Source: Anaerolineales bacterium UBA2395 (GTDB lineage: Bacteria > Chloroflexota > Anaerolineae > Anaerolineales > Villigracilaceae). From it: a DNA stretch of 64,000 bases. The translations under genes and the position numbers were made by a program. Shown here piece by piece: positions 45,801-54,619 of the stretch (position 1 is the stretch's first letter; each line of letters starts with the position of its first letter). Location: NCBI GenBank assembly GCA_002343775.1, contig DDSH01000022.1, forward strand, positions 243,801 to 307,800. The letters run 5' to 3'. The notes beneath the pieces were generated by a model. It was not told the DNA's origin. It searched no databases and saw nothing but the letters and a program-made list of their open reading frames with translations.

Positions 45801-47489
45801 ATGCCAAACGTAAAATTCAATCGCTTCTATCGCTACACGGAACTGACCCGTATTCTCAAAGAATACGCCAGGGAGTATCCAAATCTCATTCGGCTGGAAT
45901 CCATCGGAAAAAGCCACGAGGGTAGAGAGGTTTGGCTGGTAACAGCAACCAACTTCAAGTCGGGGAGTGATGCGGAGAAGCCCGCTCTGTGGGTGGACGG
46001 CAACATCCATGCCACTGAGTTAACCGCATCGGCTGCGGCGTTGTATCTCATCCACACGCTGGTAACGCAGTACAAGAAAGATGAAACGGTCACCCGCGCC
46101 CTTGATTCGCGCACGTTTTACATCGTGCCGCGCGTCAACCCGGATGGTGCGGAGTGGGCGATGGCAGATAGACCGAAATTCATCCGCTCCAGTACGCGCC
46201 CCTACCCATATGAAGAGGATGCGTTGGATGGGTTGATCTCGGGCGAAGATGTGGACGGCGATGGGCGCGTCCTGCAAATGCGCATCCAAGACCCGAATGG
46301 TACTTGGAAGGCTCATCCCGATGAACCGCGCTTGATGATCCGGCGTGACCCCGTGGAAACAGGCGATACCTATTACCGCATCCTCACCGAGGGGCGGGTG
46401 AAGAACTACGATGGTACGACAATCCTTTCACGCGCGCCAAAAGAGGGCTTGGATTTGAACCGGAATTTTCCCGCCGGTTGGCGGACGGCATCTGAACAGC
46501 CGGGCGCAGGAGACTACCCCGCCAGCGAGCCGGAAGTACATAACCTTGTGAAGTTCATCGCGGGTCACAAGAATATCACAGGCGCCATGTCTTTCCACAC
46601 ATTCAGCGGCGTCCTGCTGCGACCATATGACGATAGACCCGACGAAGTTTTTCCCGCTGAGGACCTGTGGACCTACCAAAAGATCGGTGAAAAAGGAACT
46701 CAAGTGACGGGCTACCCGAACATTTCAGTCTTTCATGAGTTTCGCTATCACCCCAAGCAGGTCATCACTGGCGGATTCGACACCTGGGCGTATGAACACA
46801 TGGGTATTTTTGCATGGACGGTCGAATTCTGGAGTCCGCAGGCACAGGCGGGCATAAAAGATTTCAAATACATCGACTGGTTCCGCGAACATCCAGTGGA
46901 AGATGATTTCACACTATTGAAATGGAACGACGAGGTTCTTGGCGGCAAGGGTTATGTGGATTGGTACAAATTCAACCACCCACAGATCGGCAATGTGGAA
47001 CTCGGTGGCTGGGATATGCAAAACTATTTCGGCAACGCGCCGTTGGAATTTTTGGAAAGGGAGATTGAACGTTTTCCGACCTGGATCATGTGGCACGCTC
47101 TGATCGCGCCCGAGCTTGGTCTGCGTGATGTGAGCGTCACCCCGCTGGGAGCAGACACCTTCCGCATCCGCCTTGTGGTGGAAAATCGCGGCTGGCTTCC
47201 AACCTACGTTACAAAAAAGGCATTGGAGCGCAAACTCACACGCGGGGTGCTGGCGGAAATTTTGCTGCCCAAAGGAGCAAGCCTGCAAACGGGCAAGATC
47301 CGCGAGGAGTTGGGCGAGCTGGAAGGACATGCCTATAAGCCCGCATTCCTCTTTGAGGATACGGTCGAAAGTACGTTCGACCGCACCAAAGTGGAATGGA
47401 TCATAAAAGCCAGGAAAGGCACAAAGGTCAGGGTATCTTTCCTGCACGAGCGAGCAGGATCGATAAAAACCGAAGTCGTCTTAAAGTAA
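45801..47489 (+). CDS. M14-family zinc carboxypeptidase
   Basis: A 562-residue peptidase with an N-terminal M14 catalytic domain: zinc ligands His70 and Glu73 (GNIHATEL), a third His in MSFHTFSG, and the general base Glu in FAWTVEFWSP. The C-terminal 200 residues form a beta-rich accessory region (LVVENRGWLPTYVTKKALER). No signal peptide is visible, so the enzyme may be cytoplasmic, which is unusual for M14 peptidases. AAGGAGCCAGC precedes the ATG. Confidence 0.9.
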   Translation: MPNVKFNRFYRYTELTRILKEYAREYPNLIRLESIGKSHEGREVWLVTATNFKSGSDAEKPALWVDGNIHATELTASAAALYLIHTLVTQYKKDETVTRALDSRTFYIVPRVNPDGAEWAMADRPKFIRSSTRPYPYEEDALDGLISGEDVDGDGRVLQMRIQDPNGTWKAHPDEPRLMIRRDPVETGDTYYRILTEGRVKNYDGTTILSRAPKEGLDLNRNFPAGWRTASEQPGAGDYPASEPEVHNLVKFIAGHKNITGAMSFHTFSGVLLRPYDDRPDEVFPAEDLWTYQKIGEKGTQVTGYPNISVFHEFRYHPKQVITGGFDTWAYEHMGIFAWTVEFWSPQAQAGIKDFKYIDWFREHPVEDDFTLLKWNDEVLGGKGYVDWYKFNHPQIGNVELGGWDMQNYFGNAPLEFLEREIERFPTWIMWHALIAPELGLRDVSVTPLGADTFRIRLVVENRGWLPTYVTKKALERKLTRGVLAEILLPKGASLQTGKIREELGELEGHAYKPAFLFEDTVESTFDRTKVEWIIKARKGTKVRVSFLHERAGSIKTEVVLK

Positions 47490-47491
47490 CG

Positions 47492-47526
47492 AAAAAACGC
47501 CAGCCAAAACGGACTGGCGTTTTTTT
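47492..47526. terminator. Bidirectional intrinsic terminator
   Basis: AAAAAACGCCAG and CTGGCGTTTTTT arms with a 10-nt loop, between the convergent M14 peptidase and cyclase genes. Confidence 0.9.
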
Positions 47527-49324
47527 ATACCTTCACTCTCCACAACTCCATCGGTTTGTCAAAACCGCGCAGGTCACCCTGAAAGCGAGTCAGCGAATTC
47601 GGCGCCGCATTGCGTTCCAAAAACTCGAGCACTTCCGGGTCGTTACGAACGGATTCAGGGAAGATCGCTTCGCCGCCATTGGAGAAACCCGGCAATCGCG
47701 CCGCAATATTGACCGTTGAACCGAAATAGTCCAGGCGGTCATTCAGGTTGACGGCAATACACGGACCGGCGTGAATCCCAACCTTGATGAACAGCGGCGG
47801 CATGCCTCGGGCGGTCAATTCCTTTTGCACGCTCCAGATCGCACGCATGGCAGATACCGGTTTACGGAAAGATGCCATGATCGAATCACCCATCGTCTTC
47901 ACGATGGAACCGCCCTCCCGCGCAATGGCTTGTTCCAAAATCTCGAAATGCTCACGCACACGTCCAAAGGCAGATGCATCGCCGATCTCCCGATACAACT
48001 TTGTTGAATTGCGCAGGTCGGTGAACATGAGCGTGGTAGCACCAACGGAAATTTCTTCATCGGGGCGCAATACTTCGTTCGAGAACAAATCACGGAAAAC
48101 TTGCAAGGTGGTCACATCTGCCGCTGTCGCCGCCTGATCTGACCAGGCAGTATGTTCCAATTGAAAAGTCTGAGTGAAATCCGTATCGTTGATCAGCCGG
48201 ATGGATGGCGATAGTCCGATCGGTTGAATTTCGGTAGTCCAAGCGAGGGCATCCAGACGAAAATCCTTGTGCAGCGGACCATCACCCGCGGCAATTAAGT
48301 TCTGTGAACCCTCCCGGCTCAAGACGCGCAGCCGGTACCGCCCCTCTGTGAGCAGGGTAGTAATGGGAAGTTGCTCACCCGGCGGGAGGACCAGCGAAAA
48401 GATCATATGTGGTTGTCTTTGCGGACTGCCCACACAAAACTCCACTTCCGCATCCACCGGGCGCACAGATGGATTCGGACGAAAGATGACTTCCACGTTA
48501 TGGTCGAGGTTGACTTTGAAATCGATCTGACAGGTAGTACAATGCGACCTGCCAGACAGGTCACCAAGGTGCTCATGGTCTTTGGCAACCCCGCGGCACT
48601 CGGGACAAAGCAGATCCCAATACATATCCAACAGACCGGCGCGGGTGGCTTTCAGGAAAGTTTCCAGTACAGTGCGGCGCGGAAGCCCCCACCCATCGGC
48701 AAGGGCATAGGGACGCATACGCTGAATGGAAAGGTCATCGGCGCGATGCAAATATTCGTAGAGACGATCCAGAGTCTTCGCATCGGCACCATCGGTCAGC
48801 AATCGCTCGTTCAGGGATTTGAAGCGGGCATGACCTGACGGGGAGAGTCTTCTTCCCGAAGCAATGGCAAGTTGCGGGTCGGGGCGTGAAGCGATGCGGT
48901 CATATAATTTATAGGTATCTCCAAAACGTTTTTGGCTGTACACCCCGATCCCGAAGGCAATGGCAACATCCCCCAACAGATTGCGAGGCTTGCCCCATAC
49001 TTCATAGGTCAGGCGTGTGCCGGTCGGCTCGAGCCGCTCAAGACGGCAATCCACACGCATTTCCAGCAGCGGTCCTGCCAGATAACGCCTCAAAATCCCA
49101 AAGCGATAGGGATACGTCCACTCGAAGGGCTCCTCCTCCCATTCGACACGGATGAAGGGAATCTTGAACCTTACACGCTTGACCTTGTTTTCCATGCCAA
49201 GAAATTGAATAGACGGAAGCCCGGTGTCACGATTGAAGCGGTTCGTATCCGAGACAAGCGACCACAACGCCTCAGGCGTTGAAGACAGATCCCACGACCA
49301 TTTATAGTGATATTCCTTCGCCAT
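47525..49324 (-). CDS. Class III adenylate/guanylate cyclase with SRPBCC and zinc-ribbon (DUF5939-like) regions
   Basis: A 599-residue soluble cyclase. Residues about 1-150 resemble an SRPBCC/START ligand-binding fold (YKWSWDLSSTPEALWSLVSD). A helical section and a four-cysteine zinc ribbon (CPEC near residue 239, CTTC about 20 residues later) follow, as in DUF5939. The catalytic domain starts near 415: MFTDLRNST (metal Asp), VKTMGDSIMASF (second metal Asp and purine Lys) and DYFGSTVNIAARL with Asn and Arg of the transition-state pair. It should make a cyclic nucleotide. Unlike most, it has a cytoplasmic lipid- or ligand-binding N-terminus and no membrane part. No clear ribosome binding site precedes the start. 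Confidence 0.88.
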   Translation of the reverse strand: MAKEYHYKWSWDLSSTPEALWSLVSDTNRFNRDTGLPSIQFLGMENKVKRVRFKIPFIRVEWEEEPFEWTYPYRFGILRRYLAGPLLEMRVDCRLERLEPTGTRLTYEVWGKPRNLLGDVAIAFGIGVYSQKRFGDTYKLYDRIASRPDPQLAIASGRRLSPSGHARFKSLNERLLTDGADAKTLDRLYEYLHRADDLSIQRMRPYALADGWGLPRRTVLETFLKATRAGLLDMYWDLLCPECRGVAKDHEHLGDLSGRSHCTTCQIDFKVNLDHNVEVIFRPNPSVRPVDAEVEFCVGSPQRQPHMIFSLVLPPGEQLPITTLLTEGRYRLRVLSREGSQNLIAAGDGPLHKDFRLDALAWTTEIQPIGLSPSIRLINDTDFTQTFQLEHTAWSDQAATAADVTTLQVFRDLFSNEVLRPDEEISVGATTLMFTDLRNSTKLYREIGDASAFGRVREHFEILEQAIAREGGSIVKTMGDSIMASFRKPVSAMRAIWSVQKELTARGMPPLFIKVGIHAGPCIAVNLNDRLDYFGSTVNIAARLPGFSNGGEAIFPESVRNDPEVLEFLERNAAPNSLTRFQGDLRGFDKPMELWRVKV

Positions 49325-49396
49325 GATAATTAGACGGATAAATTTGGATAATTTTACCCTCCTCGGTCGTCTTTAATGGTTGCAGTCTGATGGCGG

Positions 49397-50005
49397 TTAC
49401 AACGAGATCAAACCGATCTCGATCCCCCGCTTCACCGCTTCGGTGCGGCTGGCAACCCCCAGTTTGGCATACAGCGACGAAAGGTGAAACTTAACCGTAT
49501 GTTCGCTAATGCTTAAAAGCAATGCGATCTGTTTATTGGCAAGTCCCTCTGCCATATGCTGGAGGACTTCCTTCTCCCGCGATGTGAGCGGCTCTGAAAG
49601 TGATTCTTCTCCCGCAACTTCTCCGCCCCGTGGCAATCGCATCCACCCCTGAACGAGAGCGGGTGCGCCGACCCAAAGCCCTTCTGCCACTGACGATACC
49701 GCTGCGTGAAGTTCCTCCTCGCGGACATCGGCTGGCAGCACGCCCCAAGCCCGCAGGTTTGCGTTCAACATGCCGCGCACAGCATCCAGGTCATCGGTCA
49801 GAAATAGCAAGGCACAATCGGGTGTTTCAACCGGCAAACGCACCGAAGAGACCGAGGCAATCAGCGCCACCTCGGTCTCTTTTTCATTCAGGTCTGCCAG
49901 TCTCGTCACCTCACCCACAACGCGGATATTGGGGTGACGGTTGAGCATTGCCCGCAACCCGACCCGCAGCGCATGATTTGGTGAGACGATGGTGACTCGG
50001 ATCAA
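49397..50005 (-). CDS. LuxR/NarL-type regulator with degenerate receiver
   Basis: A 202-residue response-regulator-like protein. The LuxR HTH (LTSREKEVLQHMAEGLANKQ, then ISEHTVKFHLSSLYAKLGV) occupies residues 140-200. The N-terminal 115 residues have the receiver fold (VTIVSPNHALRVGLRAMLNR), but the phosphorylation strand reads EVALIASVSSVRLP, with no aspartate at the expected place. It should therefore not be phosphorylated in the usual way. No histidine kinase is adjacent; the cyclase gene follows downstream in the same orientation. Confidence 0.85.
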   Translation of the reverse strand: MIRVTIVSPNHALRVGLRAMLNRHPNIRVVGEVTRLADLNEKETEVALIASVSSVRLPVETPDCALLFLTDDLDAVRGMLNANLRAWGVLPADVREEELHAAVSSVAEGLWVGAPALVQGWMRLPRGGEVAGEESLSEPLTSREKEVLQHMAEGLANKQIALLLSISEHTVKFHLSSLYAKLGVASRTEAVKRGIEIGLISL

Positions 50006-50019
50006 ATAGATGCTCCCAT

Positions 50020-50084
50020 GTCATTGCGAGACCACGAAGTGGTCAAAGCAATCTCTGCTTCAGGGCTGCGCCCATCGCAATGAC
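50020..50084. repeat. REP/MITE-like element with GTCATTGCGA terminal inverted repeats
   Basis: A 65-bp intergenic element with perfect 10-bp terminal inverted repeats (GTCATTGCGA and TCGCAATGAC) and an inner GACCAC/GTGGTC hairpin. It contains AAGCAATCTC, often found inside such repeats in other genomes. A related but degenerate copy is at 14672-14752. Confidence 0.7.
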
Positions 50085-50085
50085 G

Positions 50086-50985
50086 CTATCGTTCCCCTAC
50101 AACGACATTCACAACCTGCAATGTCCCGCCGCGCAAGACATCCATCGGAGTGGATTTTCCGACCACATCCCCGCTCAAGCGGACGAAGAGTTCGTCATGA
50201 TGCTCCACCGCCACACCCGCCACCCCAACGAGAATGTCGCCGACCATCAAGCCGCTTTTTTCCGCAGGGGTGTCTTTCTCCATGCCGACAATGAGCAGAC
50301 CGGTCTCCTGCTCACGCTTCAATTGGCTGCGAGCTTCTTCGGGCAAATTCACGGTCTGGCTGCGAATGCCAAGGTATCCGCGCTTGATCTTGCCATGCGC
50401 CGCGAGCGTCTCTGCAACCTTCCAGGCTACTTCCACCGGAATGGTGATCGCGCCGCCGCCGCCAAAGCCAGAGGTGTTGATGCCATACACCTGACCCTCC
50501 CCGTTGATGAGCGGTCCGCCGGAAAAGCCCGGGTACGAAACCACATCCGTTTTGATGTAGGCGTCCAACATGCCGCCACGCCCCGTGCGGACAGGTCCGC
50601 CGAGGGAATTGACCGTCCCGAAACTGGATTCAATCCCACGCTTGGATGGACGCCCAATAGCCAGCACAAATTGTCCCACGCGCGCAGGCGATTTCGCAAT
50701 GTCAGCGGGAGTGGCTGAGGCGGAATCCAATTTCAAAACCGCAAGATCCGTTCCCGGGTCCCGACCGGCGAGGCGTGCGGTGGTCTCATGCCCATCGCCA
50801 AGCAAGATCCTGATGTCCTCATCACGTTCGACCACATGGTCTGCGGTCAGAATCAAATCCTTTGCAAAGGCAATGCCGCTGGCGGGAATGCGGCGGCGCG
50901 CATCCACCATCACCGTGGACTTGCCCGCGGCTTCGGCGGCATTCGCCATCGCTTCTGAAAGTTCGGTAAATATATTTTTGCTCAT
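50086..50985 (-). CDS. HtrA/DegP-like serine protease with PDZ domain
   Basis: A 299-residue trypsin-like protease plus a C-terminal PDZ domain (KRGYLGIRSQTVNLPEEAR, GLMVGDILVGVAGVAVEHHD). The triad is His50 (TADHVV), Asp80 (GTDLAVLKL) and Ser155 in YPGFSGGPL; Phe replaces the usual Asn of GNSGG. The protein has no signal peptide or membrane helix, unlike DegP or HtrA, so it may act in the cytosol. AAAGGAGC lies upstream of the ATG. Single gene flanked by the repeat element and the panE-like gene. Confidence 0.88.
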   Translation of the reverse strand: MSKNIFTELSEAMANAAEAAGKSTVMVDARRRIPASGIAFAKDLILTADHVVERDEDIRILLGDGHETTARLAGRDPGTDLAVLKLDSASATPADIAKSPARVGQFVLAIGRPSKRGIESSFGTVNSLGGPVRTGRGGMLDAYIKTDVVSYPGFSGGPLINGEGQVYGINTSGFGGGGAITIPVEVAWKVAETLAAHGKIKRGYLGIRSQTVNLPEEARSQLKREQETGLLIVGMEKDTPAEKSGLMVGDILVGVAGVAVEHHDELFVRLSGDVVGKSTPMDVLRGGTLQVVNVVVGER

Positions 50986-51072
50986 GGTTGCTCCTTTGCG
51001 CCCATTCTAGTCATCACGCGCTGGGAGTGTATCGGTGAAAGGGATGGTTGCGTACTGGACGTTCGGGTAGGT

Positions 51073-52002
51073 TCATCGGCTGCGGGCTTTTTGCTCGAGC
51101 GGCAGCAGCGCTGCAAAAAGTTTTTCATGCGTGGGGGTTGGCACGCCAACCGTTTTTCCAAGCCTGATGACCGCTCCGGTTTGCTCGTTGAGTTCTGACG
51201 GTCTGCCTTCCATCATATCCTTTTGCATCGAAGCGAGCATGGCGTGTGGAAGATTATCGATGCGCTTCATCGTTTCTTCCACAAGGGATTCGGATAGATT
51301 CACGCCGCGCGCCCGCGCCACGGATGCGGTTTCATGCATGGCATCCATTAACATCTTCCGCGCTGCGGGCTCGTCCCGATACTGCCCAATCGGCTGACGG
51401 GTATACGCCCCGACGCCGCTGGTGCCGGAGATGAACACGAATTTCTCCCACATGGTCACATGGACATCGACGGGAACTTCCACGAGGATTCCATCCAACG
51501 CGGCGAATATTTGGTAAATGGCTTCGACACGTTCGCTTTTCGAGTTGTCCAATTCGCCGAAAGCGATGTATGGCTGAACACCGACATGACGGATGTGTCC
51601 CGGCGCGGCAACGAAGGCGCTGATGCGGCACAGTCCGCCAAGGATGGTGTTGCGGTCGAATGCGGCGAGCAATGTATCCATGTGCTCCATGCCATTGAGC
51701 AAAGGCAGAATGACCGTCTTTTCGCCAACCAGCGGTTTCATTTGTTCGATGGCTTCATTCAGCTGCCAGGCTTTGGTAGCAAGCAGAACCAGATCCGCTA
51801 TGCCAATGGAATTTGGATCATCGGTTGCTTTCGCCGGTTTAACGATGAAATCTCCACCGATGGAATCCACGCGCAAGCCATCTTTCTGAATTGCTGCGAG
51901 GTGCGCGCCGCGTGCAATGAACGTCACGTCCTGTCCTGAAAGCGCCAGCCTGCCGCCGAAATATCCGCCCACACCGCCTGAACCAAAGATGACAATCTTC
52001 AT
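51073..52002 (-). CDS. panE: 2-dehydropantoate 2-reductase family protein
   Basis: A 309-residue ketopantoate-reductase-like enzyme, which would use NADPH in pantothenate (coenzyme A) synthesis. The dinucleotide fold is KIVIFGSGGVGGYFGGRLAL, followed by LVLLATKAWQLNEAIEQMKP and the helical domain with WEKFVFISGTSGVGAYTRQP. In this family paralogues with other substrates occur, so the assignment is to family. CGGAGCAGG lies upstream of the ATG. It is divergent from the GNAT gene at 52077. Confidence 0.8.
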   Translation of the reverse strand: MKIVIFGSGGVGGYFGGRLALSGQDVTFIARGAHLAAIQKDGLRVDSIGGDFIVKPAKATDDPNSIGIADLVLLATKAWQLNEAIEQMKPLVGEKTVILPLLNGMEHMDTLLAAFDRNTILGGLCRISAFVAAPGHIRHVGVQPYIAFGELDNSKSERVEAIYQIFAALDGILVEVPVDVHVTMWEKFVFISGTSGVGAYTRQPIGQYRDEPAARKMLMDAMHETASVARARGVNLSESLVEETMKRIDNLPHAMLASMQKDMMEGRPSELNEQTGAVIRLGKTVGVPTPTHEKLFAALLPLEQKARSR

Positions 52003-52076
52003 TACCTGCTCCGATTCGAATCAAGGGATACAATATAGTCGCAATCTAAAAGTATATCTTACGACAAGGACACTCG

Positions 52077-52595
52077 ATGGAATCAACAAGCAAAGGATTC
52101 ACACTGACCACAGAACGAATGATCCTGCGTCCATTTACGATGAACGACCGCGAGGCGCTGCTCGCAATCACACAGGAGCCGGGTATTTTTCAATACTTCC
52201 CCACCAAGTCGGCATGGGGTATGGAAAAAGTGGAGCGAAGCATCCAACATCAGACCAACCATTGGCAGACGTTCCGCTACGGTCAAATGGCGGTGACGCT
52301 GCGCGAGACCGGTCAACTGATGGGTTGGTGCGGGCTGGAATTTCTACCCGATACAAATGAAACCGAGGTTGGCTATTTGTTAGGTCATGCCTTTTGGGGG
52401 AAGGGCTATGCCACAGAAGCGGCACGGGTGTGCGTTGAGTTCGGGAAGAGCGAGATCGGGCTGAAGGAGATCATCGGGCTGACCGACCCGCTCAACGTTG
52501 CGTCGCAGCGGGTGTTGGAGAAGTGCGGGCTGGCATTCACGCGCCGGCAGGTCTATTTCGGGATGGAAATGTTCAGGTTTTCGAATCAGGTTTAG
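52077..52595 (+). CDS. GNAT acetyltransferase, RimJ/RimL-like
   Basis: A 172-residue GNAT protein of the Acetyltransf_3 type: LTTERMILRPFTMNDREAL at the start, VGYLLGHAFWGKGYATEAAR for acetyl-CoA binding and DPLNVASQRVLEKCGL in the last strand region. It may acetylate a ribosomal protein N-terminus or a small molecule. AAGGACACTCG precedes the ATG. Confidence 0.85.
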   Translation: MESTSKGFTLTTERMILRPFTMNDREALLAITQEPGIFQYFPTKSAWGMEKVERSIQHQTNHWQTFRYGQMAVTLRETGQLMGWCGLEFLPDTNETEVGYLLGHAFWGKGYATEAARVCVEFGKSEIGLKEIIGLTDPLNVASQRVLEKCGLAFTRRQVYFGMEMFRFSNQV

Positions 52596-52625
52596 GGTCA
52601 GAAAGAAGCGCAAGAAAATCCATAT

Positions 52626-52657
52626 AAAAACTGGACGATCTCTCGTCCAGTTTTTTT
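52626..52657. terminator. Bidirectional intrinsic terminator
   Basis: AAAAACTGGACGA and TCGTCCAGTTTTT arms with a 4-nt loop, between the convergent GNAT and MFS genes. Confidence 0.9.
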
Positions 52658-52659
52658 GT

Positions 52660-54015
52660 TCATGCGGTTGCAGCTTGAGGCTCTGCTTTTGCCAATTCAT
52701 CGTGATCTGGCAGGATGGACTCTGCGTTGTGAACGGCTGGGATGAAATATCCAGCCAGCCCAACCAGAACGATGACGACGCCACAGAATACGATGATAAG
52801 CCCCATGCCCGCGCCAGGACCGGTGCCTACCAGCCAGCCGAATGTTTGCGAAAGGCTGCCATCCATGCGCATTTGTGGCTCGATAACGTAATCGGCAAGT
52901 GTTCCGGCGATGATCGGAGAAATGGGATTGGTCAGCCATGCGATCAAACGGCGCGCAGAGAAGACACGCCCTTGAACATCCGGGGCTACCTTTGCCTGCC
53001 AGATGGCTTGATTGGAGGCGTTGATCAACGGTCCCGTGAGGGAGGCAATGGCAATGCCCACGATCCAAACCGGCAAGCCGCCCGACAAGCCGAGGACAGC
53101 CGACCCAATGCCTGTGAGCATCCAGCCGATCAGAACGCCATGCACACGGCGTTTGAAGCCGCCCCAGGCACTCATGATCACGCCGCCGACCACACCGGCA
53201 ATCGCTCCCGCGGTTTGGACAGAGCCAAACATCAAACTGCTATTATCGGTACGCGAAAGGATCATGGGAGCCATCAGTGTGAACAACATGCCTGAAAATA
53301 AATTCCCTGCAAAGAACACCATTTGTAATCCAAGCAGGCTGGGGCGCGCAAAAATATATTTGAAGCCAAAGGCGGCTTCCTTCAGCATGTTGCCCTGTCC
53401 CTGCACGCCTTCGACGGTGCGCGGCGGCTGCGGAACGTGGACGAAAAGCAGCGCGCCGATCGCAAAGGTAAAGGTGATGACATCGATCAGGAGCAAGCCG
53501 GTCAGCCCGATGAATGGAAGAAGCGAACCAGCCAACAGCGGGGCGATGACACCCGGTCCCGCTTCGATCAGGGACATCATGCCGTTCGCCCGTCCATATT
53601 GTTCTTTGGGCACCATCGTGCTGATCGCCGCTGAATAGGCGGGCCATTGGAAGGACATCCCCAAGCCAAAGATAATGCTGACGGCATACAAGTGCCAGAC
53701 TTCGAGCATGCCCAGCCAATTGAAGAGCAGGACAAAGATGGTGCCCAGCCCGGCGGCGAGGTCGCTGACCATCATCATCAATTTGCGGTTATGGCGGTCC
53801 ACCATCACACCGGCAATGGGCGAGATAAGCAGGAAAGGTGTGATAAAAAAGACCTGCATCAAACCCATAGCGGTGGCGCTCTGCGTCCGTTCGAAGACCC
53901 AAATGGTGAGACCGAACTGACTCATGGCGCTGGCAAGTACGGAAACGATCTGTCCAAGCCAGATGACGGTAAATCCGATCATTCCGCTTGGACGTTTGGT
54001 ATTTGTCTCTTGCAT
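52660..54015 (-). CDS. MFS transporter (MFS_3/EntS-like)
   Basis: A 451-residue 12-helix major facilitator. Motif A is GVMVDRHNRKL after helix 2, and the start FTVIWLGQIVSVLASAMSQF is typical of the MFS_3 exporter group, which exports siderophores, macrolides or related compounds. AAGGAAGC precedes the ATG. A weak 8-bp hairpin lies between it and the SHOCT-module gene upstream, so it may be a loosely attached member of the operon from 58040. Confidence 0.85.
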   Translation of the reverse strand: MQETNTKRPSGMIGFTVIWLGQIVSVLASAMSQFGLTIWVFERTQSATAMGLMQVFFITPFLLISPIAGVMVDRHNRKLMMMVSDLAAGLGTIFVLLFNWLGMLEVWHLYAVSIIFGLGMSFQWPAYSAAISTMVPKEQYGRANGMMSLIEAGPGVIAPLLAGSLLPFIGLTGLLLIDVITFTFAIGALLFVHVPQPPRTVEGVQGQGNMLKEAAFGFKYIFARPSLLGLQMVFFAGNLFSGMLFTLMAPMILSRTDNSSLMFGSVQTAGAIAGVVGGVIMSAWGGFKRRVHGVLIGWMLTGIGSAVLGLSGGLPVWIVGIAIASLTGPLINASNQAIWQAKVAPDVQGRVFSARRLIAWLTNPISPIIAGTLADYVIEPQMRMDGSLSQTFGWLVGTGPGAGMGLIIVFCGVVIVLVGLAGYFIPAVHNAESILPDHDELAKAEPQAATA

Positions 54016-54049
54016 ATGCTTCCTTTATTTTTTAGCGGGTAAAACATAC

Positions 54050-54076
54050 AACGCGCAAGAGGGTCTCCTGCGCGTT
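54050..54076 (-). other. Hairpin between SHOCT-module operon and MFS gene
   Basis: AACGCGCA and TGCGCGTT arms (8 bp) with an 11-nt loop, without a T-tract. It could attenuate reading into the MFS gene. The rest of the gap, 54077-54186, shows nothing recognisable. Confidence 0.4.
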
Positions 54077-54186
54077 GACAGACTACAGCATCAACCGATG
54101 CATGGGGTTAAGAAATGGGAATAACATTTCTCTCTCCTTCCGAATCATGGGAACACAACCCAGTCAACAACCGAAGGCGATCACGC

Positions 54187-54570
54187 TTACTCGACAAAGA
54201 TTTCCACGTGCTCGCCATCTTCTTCATCAGTCACATCGATGATCTTGCCCGTGACGCCCATGCGCAGCGCTTCCATGACGTTGCTCATGTCCACGCCCTG
54301 AACTTCGGGGGCAAAATGCGCACCGATCTTGAGACCGGCATCCACAAGGGCAAGCGGAATCTGAACGGAGGCTTTCGAGCGCCCGGTACGGGTGTCGGTG
54401 ACGCGCACTCTCAACATCCGCGCCCCTCCCGCTGATGGCGGACGAGGCGGTGTGGGGATGCCGCGTCGGGAGTCGCTAAGCGCTGAGAGTAGTTTCGCGC
54501 CTTCCTCCGCACTGATCTTGCCCTCCTCGATCAATTTCAGGATTTTCATTCGCTCTTCGCTGTTTGCCAT
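54187..54570 (-). CDS. SHOCT-like module protein, small
   Basis: A 127-residue soluble protein. Residues 1-33 are the SHOCT-like helical module (SEERMKILKLIEEGKISAEE, then GAKLLSAL). A Pro-rich linker follows, then a 75-residue domain that begins MLRVRVTDTRTGRSKASVQI and ends IDVTDEEDGEHVEIFVE. The end is similar to that of the protein at 55909 (VDDADDGEKVQVFIG), so both share module and domain. The ATG at 54570 is chosen because AAAGGAGAT lies 6 nt before it. It follows the MFS gene in the operon. Confidence 0.8.
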   Translation of the reverse strand: MANSEERMKILKLIEEGKISAEEGAKLLSALSDSRRGIPTPPRPPSAGGARMLRVRVTDTRTGRSKASVQIPLALVDAGLKIGAHFAPEVQGVDMSNVMEALRMGVTGKIIDVTDEEDGEHVEIFVE

Positions 54571-54619
54571 GTTATCTCCTTTCACCGTTCAGGGTCGAAA
54601 CGCCGAACAGATTTTGTTT

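Noticed and set aside
52498..53295. 265-codon plus-strand frame opposite the MFS transporter
   Set aside because: It starts inside the GNAT gene and runs antisense to a clear 12-helix transporter; it also crosses the terminator at 52626.
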